Source: JBKQWK01 sp052139595 (GTDB taxonomy: Bacteria > Actinomycetota > Thermoleophilia > UBA2241). From it: a stretch of DNA of 10,754 nt. The notes beneath the pieces are model-generated. The model saw nothing but the letters and a program-made list of their open reading frames with translations. It was not told the DNA's origin and did not search any database. Each line of letters opens with the position of its first letter. Within the stretch, counting starts at the first letter, position 1. The stretch is from NCBI GenBank assembly GCA_052139595.1, contig JBKQWK010000317.1, positions 1 through 10,754 of the forward strand, in the 5' to 3' direction. A program made the translations under genes and the position numbers. Positions 6,413 through 10,754 of this stretch are shown here, piece by piece.

Positions 6413-6418
6413 TACTCT
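6413..6418 (+). promoter_or_regulatory. Candidate -10 element for sucCD
   Basis: TACTCT fits TANNNT and ends 11 bases before ATG 6430 of sucC. Transcription from here would give a leader of about five bases, too short for a ribosome binding site, and none is seen. The remaining 6340-6412 gap shows only a weak GC-rich inverted repeat. Confidence 0.4.
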
Positions 6419-6429
6419 AAGCGGCAGTC

Positions 6430-7719
6430 ATGGACCTCTACGAATATCAGGGTAAAGGGTTGTTCGCAGCGGCGGGGATTCCCGTTGCTCATAGCTGGCT
6501 GGCTCACGATGTCGATGAGGCTGTGCCGCTGGCCGAGGCGGCAGGCTACCCCCTGGTTGTTAAAGCACAGGTCCTTACCGGTGGGCGTGGTAAGGCGGGC
6601 GGCGTCAAAGTGGTCGGTTCGACCGCTGAGCTGCGCGCCGCCGTTCGCTCGATCATTGGCATGACCATCAAGGGCCACGTGGTGCACAGCGTGCTGCTCG
6701 AGCAGGCGGTGCAGGTCGAACGCGAGCTTTACCTGGCGATCACGCTCGATCGGCGCGCGCGCAGGCCGCTGCTGCTGTTCAGCACCCGCGGCGGCATGGA
6801 TATCGAGCAGGTTGCCGCCGAGACGCCGCAGGCCCTTCTGCATTTGCCGATCGATGGCCTGATCGGTCTGCAGGAGTTCCAGATCGGGCGCCTGCTTCGC
6901 CAGGCGGCAGCGGCGCCCGGCACGGAGCAGTCGGCGGTCGACGAGCTGCTGACTGCCGATGTGCGCCGGCAGCTGGCCGCTGTCGTGCGTCAGCTCTGGC
7001 GGCTTTACCAGGAGCGGGACGCTCTGCTCGTCGAGATCAACCCTCTCGTTATTGCCCGCTTGGCTGCGCCGGCGGGCGTGAGCCAGCCGGCCACTCCGAG
7101 CCAGGACGCTGCCTTGCAGGTGTTGGCCCTCGACGCCAAAGTCAGCCTTGATGGCAATGCGCTCTACCGACAGCCCGATCTTGCGGTGATGAATGGCGCT
7201 GACGACGAGCGCGAGGCGCGCGCCAAGCAAGCTGGTCTCAACTACGTCACCCTCGACGGTGAAGTTGGCGTGATCGGTAACGGCGCCGGCCTGGTCATGA
7301 GCACGCTCGATCTGATCGCGGCGGCTGGTGGCCGCGCCGCGAACTTCTGCGACATTGGCGGCGGCGCGAAGGCGGCGCAGATCGCCGCCGCGCTCGATAT
7401 TATTGCCAGTAATGAGGGCGTCCGCAGCGTTCTGGTGACGATTTTTGGTGGTATCACGCGAGCCGACGAGGTGGCGCGGGGTCTGCTTGACGGTCTTGAG
7501 CAAAGTGGGGTCAGGTTGCCGATTGTCGTGCGTCTTGACGGAACCATGGCCAGCGAGGGCCGGGCGCTCATCGCCGCCGCCGGCAAGGCGAACGTCACGG
7601 CGGCGACGACCGCCGATGAGGCTGTTGAACTGGCCGTCCAGAGGGCCGCGAGTTCGGCAGGTCGGCAGCCGTCTGTGGGCGGCTCCGGCATGCCCGATCG
7701 CGTCGAGCACGGAGCCTGA
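6430..7719 (+). CDS. sucC: Succinyl-CoA synthetase, beta subunit
   Basis: Beta subunit of ADP/GDP-forming succinate-CoA ligase, which interconverts succinyl-CoA and succinate with nucleotide phosphorylation in the TCA cycle. An N-terminal ATP-grasp domain opens with MDLYEYQGKGLF and carries Lys45 and the glycine-rich GGRGKAGG. VEINPLVI (201-208) with Asn204, and Asp225, match the magnesium ligands of the E. coli enzyme. The C-terminal CoA-ligase domain has NGAGLVMSTLD, FCDIGGGA (about 296-303) and VTIFGGITR. At 429 residues it is about 40 longer than E. coli SucC. There is an Ala/Pro/Ser-rich insertion of roughly 12-14 residues near 209-221 and a tail of about 25 residues after the usual end (SSAGRQPSVGGSG...). 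The stop is followed by one base and then the GTG of sucD, so the two are cotranscribed and probably translationally coupled. Confidence 0.95.
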   Translation: MDLYEYQGKGLFAAAGIPVAHSWLAHDVDEAVPLAEAAGYPLVVKAQVLTGGRGKAGGVKVVGSTAELRAAVRSIIGMTIKGHVVHSVLLEQAVQVERELYLAITLDRRARRPLLLFSTRGGMDIEQVAAETPQALLHLPIDGLIGLQEFQIGRLLRQAAAAPGTEQSAVDELLTADVRRQLAAVVRQLWRLYQERDALLVEINPLVIARLAAPAGVSQPATPSQDAALQVLALDAKVSLDGNALYRQPDLAVMNGADDEREARAKQAGLNYVTLDGEVGVIGNGAGLVMSTLDLIAAAGGRAANFCDIGGGAKAAQIAAALDIIASNEGVRSVLVTIFGGITRADEVARGLLDGLEQSGVRLPIVVRLDGTMASEGRALIAAAGKANVTAATTADEAVELAVQRAASSAGRQPSVGGSGMPDRVEHGA

Positions 7720-7720
7720 G

Positions 7721-8587
7721 GTGGCTATTCTCGTCGACGATACGTCGCGTGTGCTCGTGCAGGGCATCACTGGCCGCGAGGGTGCTTTTCATACCGCGCG
7801 CATGCTGGCTGCTGGTACACAGGTGGTCGCTGGCGTATCGCCGGGCAAAGGAGGACAGTCCGTCGCCGGCGTGCCCGTCTTCGACAGCGCCGCCGAGGCG
7901 GTGGCGGTAACCGGCGCCAACACCTCGGTCATCTTTGTCCCGGCGAGGTTTGCGCTGGATGCACTTTATGAGGCCGGCGACGCTGGCGTCGAACTTGTCG
8001 TCTGCATCACCGAAGGCATTCCCGTGCGCGACATGGTTGCTGCTACTGCTCAGCTGGACCGACTCGGCGTGCGCCTGATCGGGCCGAACTGCCCGGGCGT
8101 CGTTTCGGCCGGTCTCAGCAATGTGGGCATCATGCCGGCCGACATCTTCATTCCCGGGCCGGTCGGCCTGGTCTCGCGCAGCGGCACGCTTACCTACCAG
8201 ATCGTCGCTGAGCTGGCGCGCGTTGGTACTGGCACGACGACCTGTGTTGGCATGGGTGGCGATGCGGTGCACGGCATCGGTTTCATCGACTGTCTGGAGC
8301 TGTTTGCGGCCGACCCGGCGACGCAGGCGGTGGTGTTGATTGGCGAGATCGGCGGCGATGACGAAGAGCGCGCCGCCCAATTCGCGCGTGAGTCGACGAT
8401 CAAGCCGGTGATCGCGTACATCGCCGGCTTTACGGCGCCGCCCGGCAAAACCATGGGCCACGCCGGCGCCATCGTTAGCGGTAGCCATGGTACGGCGGCG
8501 GCCAAAGCCGCGGCCCTCGAAGCGGCCGGCGTGCGTGTCGCCCGCCGGCCGAGCGAGGTCCCCGGCCTTATTGCCGCCGCCCTCTAG
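7721..8587 (+). CDS. sucD: Succinyl-CoA synthetase, alpha subunit
   Basis: Alpha subunit of succinate-CoA ligase, 288 residues, matching the usual length of about 289. The N-terminal CoA-binding Rossmann domain has GITGREG (15-21) and VSPGKGG. The ligase domain has GPNCPG (121-126) and SRSGTLTYQ (152-160). The active-site histidine phosphorylated during catalysis is His247 in GHAGAIVSGSHGT. GTG 7721 is chosen because the protein then aligns with the family from its first residues, GGAG sits at 7711-7714, and it begins one base after the sucC stop. The frame is open upstream, but that part is antiparallel noise inside sucC. It forms the enzyme with the preceding beta subunit. Confidence 0.95.
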   Translation: MAILVDDTSRVLVQGITGREGAFHTARMLAAGTQVVAGVSPGKGGQSVAGVPVFDSAAEAVAVTGANTSVIFVPARFALDALYEAGDAGVELVVCITEGIPVRDMVAATAQLDRLGVRLIGPNCPGVVSAGLSNVGIMPADIFIPGPVGLVSRSGTLTYQIVAELARVGTGTTTCVGMGGDAVHGIGFIDCLELFAADPATQAVVLIGEIGGDDEERAAQFARESTIKPVIAYIAGFTAPPGKTMGHAGAIVSGSHGTAAAKAAALEAAGVRVARRPSEVPGLIAAAL

Positions 8588-8606
8588 GGCGTCCGCCGCC
8601 GTTGCG

Positions 8607-9011
8607 ATGACCGCACACACCACCAGCAACTCTTGTGAAAACGTTGCCGACGGCGACAGTTCCGCCAACGGTCGTCGGCGCGGGGCTACCGACATCTATG
8701 TCGGATACGCCAAACCGCCGTCGCATACAGCCAGTGGCCATCGCTATGCCGTGCTGAGCTTTGTCGTCGAAGTGGACTCCGAATCGCAGGAGATCGTCAA
8801 CGCCGAGGTGACGGTCGTGACCGAGGTCGCTCGTGCCTGGCTCACACGCTTGCTTGTCGGGCGCAATCTGGTCACCGATCAGGAAGGCATCATCAGGGAT
8901 CTCGAGGAGCACTACCACTCGGGCACCCAGAAGGCGATCCTCACCGCCTTCCGCGACTTGACCGCCAAGCATCGCGTGACCGTCAAGCAGAAGACGAAGA
9001 CAAGAAAATAG
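8607..9011 (+). CDS. DUF3870 domain-containing protein
   Basis: A 134-residue cytoplasmic protein. After about 27 variable residues it shows the DUF3870 pattern: IYVGYAKPP, then a beta-rich core (YAVLSFVVEVDSESQEIVNA), VTVVTEVARAWLTRLLVGRN, and a helical end with YHSGTQKAILTAFRDL. The family has no established function that I know of. The C-terminus is very basic (KQKTKTRK). ATG 8607 lies 19 bases after the sucD stop, so it is probably the last gene of the sucCD transcript, although no clear ribosome binding site is seen. Genome context in this family tends towards central or amino acid metabolism, consistent with this position. The assignment rests on remembered pattern, not a search. Confidence 0.75.
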   Translation: MTAHTTSNSCENVADGDSSANGRRRGATDIYVGYAKPPSHTASGHRYAVLSFVVEVDSESQEIVNAEVTVVTEVARAWLTRLLVGRNLVTDQEGIIRDLEEHYHSGTQKAILTAFRDLTAKHRVTVKQKTKTRK

Positions 9012-9027
9012 CGACCGTTGCCGGTCG
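9012..9027 (+). terminator. Short hairpin directly after the DUF3870 gene
   Basis: CGACCG (9012-9017) and CGGTCG (9022-9027) form a 6-bp stem with a TTGC loop, starting at the base after the stop codon. The position fits a terminator for the sucC-sucD-DUF3870 unit. It lacks a T-run, so it may be weak. Confidence 0.4.
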
Positions 9028-9149
9028 GAGCGTCACCCTCGCTGCGACGGCAAGACAAAATGGTCGCCTCTCCAGAGCCAGTGATTTATCCAAGCTGTAT
9101 AACGAGCACGCCTGAAGCAGGCCAGGGCGCTTTTCCGTTGGCGACGACG

Positions 9150-9179
9150 TTGTGTCCCCGCCGACCATCGTGCTAGCGT
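9150..9179 (+). promoter_or_regulatory. Candidate promoter of the malic enzyme gene
   Basis: TTGTGT (9150-9155) and TAGCGT (9174-9179) are spaced by 18 bases and would give a leader of about 100 bases. TATAAC at 9098-9103 is a second candidate -10 without a good -35. The 271-base gap 9012-9282 otherwise shows hairpins and no supportable gene. Confidence 0.3.
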
Positions 9180-9216
9180 AGATCGGCAGAGTCGTTCGCG
9201 TTCAGTTCCGCAGGTT

Positions 9217-9256
9217 GGCCAGCGTGTCGCGCGCCATTCGCGCGCTCCGCCTGGCC
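9217..9256 (+). promoter_or_regulatory. Two-part hairpin in the malic enzyme 5' leader
   Basis: GGCCAG (9217-9222) pairs with CTGGCC (9251-9256), enclosing a second stem GCGCG (9229-9233) with CGCGC (9239-9243) around a CCATT loop. It ends 15 bases before the AGGGGAGG ribosome binding site of the malic enzyme, a position suited to influence translation or RNA stability. No known riboswitch is recognised. Confidence 0.35.
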
Positions 9257-9282
9257 GCCACGGGTGACAGGGGAGGATCCAC

Positions 9283-10341
9283 ATGTCGGACCAAGAGCAT
9301 CAGCCGACCGTCGAGGAGCTCATTGCCAAGGCCTACCAGCCCATGGAAGACGCGATGAAGCTTCACCCCTTCTATAAAGGCAAGATCGAGACCACGCTCA
9401 AGTGCTGCGTGCGCGACTTCCAGGATTTCGGCATCTGGTACACGCCCGGCGTGAGCAAACCCTGTCTCGACATCAAGGACGACCCCGAGAAGGTCTACGA
9501 GCACACCAACAAGGGCAACACGGTGGCCGTCATCAGCGACGGCACGCGAGTGCTGGGGATGGGCGACATCGGCCCCAAGGCCGGCCTGCCGGTGATGGAG
9601 GGCAAGTCGCTGCTGTACAAGTACCTCGGCGGTGTCGACGGCTTTCCACTCATGGTCGACACTAAAGATCCCGACAAGCTGATCGAGTTCGTCAAGCTGG
9701 TGCAGCCGGGCCTCGGTGGCATCAATCTGGAAGACATCTCCCAGCCGAAGTGCTTCCGCATCCTCGACACGCTGCGAGCCGAGTGCGAGATCCCCGTCTG
9801 GCACGACGACCAGCAGGGGACCGCTTGCGTCACCCTCGCCGGCCTCATCAATGCCCTCAAGGTCACCGGCAAGAAGATCGACGAGATCAGCATCGCCTTT
9901 ATCGGCTCAGGGGCGGCCAACGTAGCTATCAGCCGCCTCATCTTTGCCTTTGGCGCCGATCCTGCCAAGTGCCGCATCGTCGACAGCAAGGGGATTCTGC
10001 ACAAAGGGCGTAGCGACATCGAGGCCGTCAAGGCCGAGTGGGTCGATAAGTGGAAGTACTGCCAGATCACCAATGCCGAGCAGCGTACCGGCAACATCGC
10101 CGATGCACTGCGTGGTGCCGATGTCTGTATCGCCTTGAGCAAGCAGGGTCCGGGTACGATCGAGAAGGACTGGGTCAAGGCAATGGCTCCGGACTCGATT
10201 GTCTTCCTGTGTGCCAACCCGATTCCTGAGATGTGGCCCTGGGAGGCCAAAGAAGCCGGTGCTGCCGTGGTCGCTACCGGCCGCTCAGACTTTCCTAACC
10301 AGGTCAACAACTCAATCGGCTTCCCCGGCATCTTCCGCGGT
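9283..10341 (+). CDS. Malic enzyme, C-terminally truncated at a chimeric junction
   Basis: Malic enzyme oxidatively decarboxylates malate to pyruvate and CO2 with NAD(P)+. A strong Shine-Dalgarno sequence (AGGGGAGG, 9269-9276) precedes ATG 9283. The N-terminal catalytic domain holds Tyr53 (WYTPGV), Lys99 (GPKAGLP), metal ligands Glu150-Asp151 (INLEDIS) and Asp175/Asp176 (WHDDQQGT). The dinucleotide-binding domain has GSGAAN (208-213), VFLCANPIPE and VATGRSDFPNQ. The protein is intact to FPGIFRG (347-353), after which relatives continue for roughly another 80-100 residues. Here the sequence switches instead to AT-rich unrelated DNA, and the same frame runs on to a stop at 10747-10749 as a 488-codon chimera. 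The cofactor (NAD or NADP) cannot be fixed. Codons are strongly C/G-ending, as in a highly expressed gene. Confidence 0.9.
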
Positions 10342-10345
10342 CAAA
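10338..10345 (+). other. Composition breakpoint, probable chimeric join
   Basis: The change falls at the GGT codon of FPGIFRG (10339-10341). Bases 10261-10320 hold 36 G or C of 60, while 10441-10500 hold 20 of 60 and 10561-10620 hold 13 of 60. Codon choice shifts to TTA, AGA, AAA and AAT. No insertion sequence ends, target duplication or att-like repeat is visible at the break. Confidence 0.85.
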
Positions 10346-10749
10346 ATATTAACCAAGTTTTTCAAGGACATAAAGCATGTATTATCTTAGTAGAATTACA
10401 ACATAATTTTGGTCACTGGATTTGTGTTATAGATCATGGAACTTATCTCGAACATTTTGATTCATATGGAATTCCTGTAGATGGAGAACTTAAATGGGTT
10501 CCAATGCATTTCAGAGAAGAGAATCATGAATTACGTCCTCATCTAACTTATTTATTAGAAACAGGTGATAAACCAATTAAACATAATTCATATCATTTAC
10601 AAAGAAAATCAGAAAAATATGCTACATGTGGGAGATTTGTATGTTGTAGAATAAATAATAAAAATTTATCAATTGACCAGTTTGCCGAAGCACTTTATGA
10701 AAGAGGTGAGCCAGATGAGGTAGTAACTGAGTTAACGACAAAATATTAA
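10342..10749 (+). CDS. Adenain-like viral cysteine protease, C-terminal fragment
   Basis: Residues 354-488 of the fused frame resemble the C5-like maturation proteases of Polinton-like viruses, virophages and giant viruses, related to adenovirus adenain and Ulp1. They cleave capsid precursors during virion assembly. The triad is visible: His378 in FGHWICVI, Asp393 in LEHFDSYG (Glu390 is an alternative acid), and Cys449 in TCGRFVCCRI, close to ACGLFCC of adenain. Gln440 (YHLQR) is the likely oxyanion-hole residue. The catalytic core appears complete, but the normal N-terminus, start codon and ribosome site are absent. Base composition is very AT-rich, unlike everything before 10342. It is probably DNA from a virus of a protist or alga, joined to the bacterial contig. 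The family call rests on motifs, not a database search. Confidence 0.75.
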   Translation, partial: QNINQVFQGHKACIILVELQHNFGHWICVIDHGTYLEHFDSYGIPVDGELKWVPMHFREENHELRPHLTYLLETGDKPIKHNSYHLQRKSEKYATCGRFVCCRINNKNLSIDQFAEALYERGEPDEVVTELTTKY

Positions 10750-10754
10750 ATAAC

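Noticed and set aside
6202..7770. A 522-codon open frame on the minus strand opposite sucC
   Set aside because: SucC is certain on the plus strand with all motifs. The antisense frame is open because of GC-rich codon bias and resembles no known protein.
9057..9145. Possible small RNA or riboswitch in the malic enzyme upstream gap
   Set aside because: Only a 5-bp stem (GCCTG/CAGGC) and a TTTT run were seen; no known riboswitch pattern could be supported.
8983..9168. A 61-codon minus-strand frame in the gap before the malic enzyme
   Set aside because: No ribosome binding site, overlap with the end of the DUF3870 gene, and no recognisable features.
10342..10749. AT-rich tail as a mobile element or natural horizontal insertion
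   Set aside because: No inverted ends, target duplication, integrase or att site is visible, and the break falls inside a conserved housekeeping gene. A chimeric join is simpler, though the right-hand end is cut off by the window so it cannot be excluded.

Overview
The window is a GC-rich bacterial chromosome segment for its first 10,341 bases. Genes are closely packed, many third codon positions are G or C, and starts include GTG and probably TTG. The contents are ordinary housekeeping and signalling genes. Candidate -10 hexamers a few bases ahead of several starts and the gene families present would suit an actinobacterium or a related high-GC lineage, but nothing here fixes the taxonomy. 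I see no insertion sequence, CRISPR array, prophage or rRNA.

Layout. Bases 1-149 hold a perfect 17-bp palindrome and two near-identical promoter-like repeats. They are followed by a small unknown 81-residue protein (150-395), then a sugar phosphate isomerase/epimerase-like TIM barrel (491-1267) and, 12 bases on, a cyclic-nucleotide/CBS/nucleotidyltransferase signalling protein (1280-3133). Two minus-strand tRNA genes, Gln(CTG) and Glu(CTC), lie at 3211-3413 behind one promoter. Next come a possible nine-codon leader ORF, a fibronectin-III-like protein (3556-4074) and an exported or membrane protein of unknown function (4098-5213). A glyoxalase I gene (5312-5698, minus) is convergent with that gene and divergent from a gamma-carbonic anhydrase (5797-6339). 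Succinyl-CoA synthetase sucC-sucD (6430-8587) and a DUF3870 protein (8607-9011) follow. After a 271-base gap with two hairpins, a malic enzyme starts at 9283.

How the genes fit together. SucCD, the malic enzyme and the gamma-carbonic anhydrase all touch C4-acid/CO2 metabolism: succinyl-CoA/succinate interconversion, malate to pyruvate plus CO2, and CO2/bicarbonate exchange. The CNB-CBS-nucleotidyltransferase protein is a likely sensor and modifier, but its usual partners (an exonuclease-like protein and an acetate/solute symporter) are not seen here.

The striking event is at about base 10,341. Inside the malic enzyme, directly after the conserved FPGIFRG motif, the sequence changes abruptly from about 60% GC to about 22-33% GC. 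The reading frame continues for 135 codons into a protein that looks like an adenain-type (C5-like) cysteine protease of eukaryotic DNA viruses such as Polinton-like viruses, virophages or giant viruses. The malic enzyme loses its C-terminus and the protease loses its N-terminus. The most likely explanation is a chimeric join (assembly or construction) rather than a natural fusion gene.
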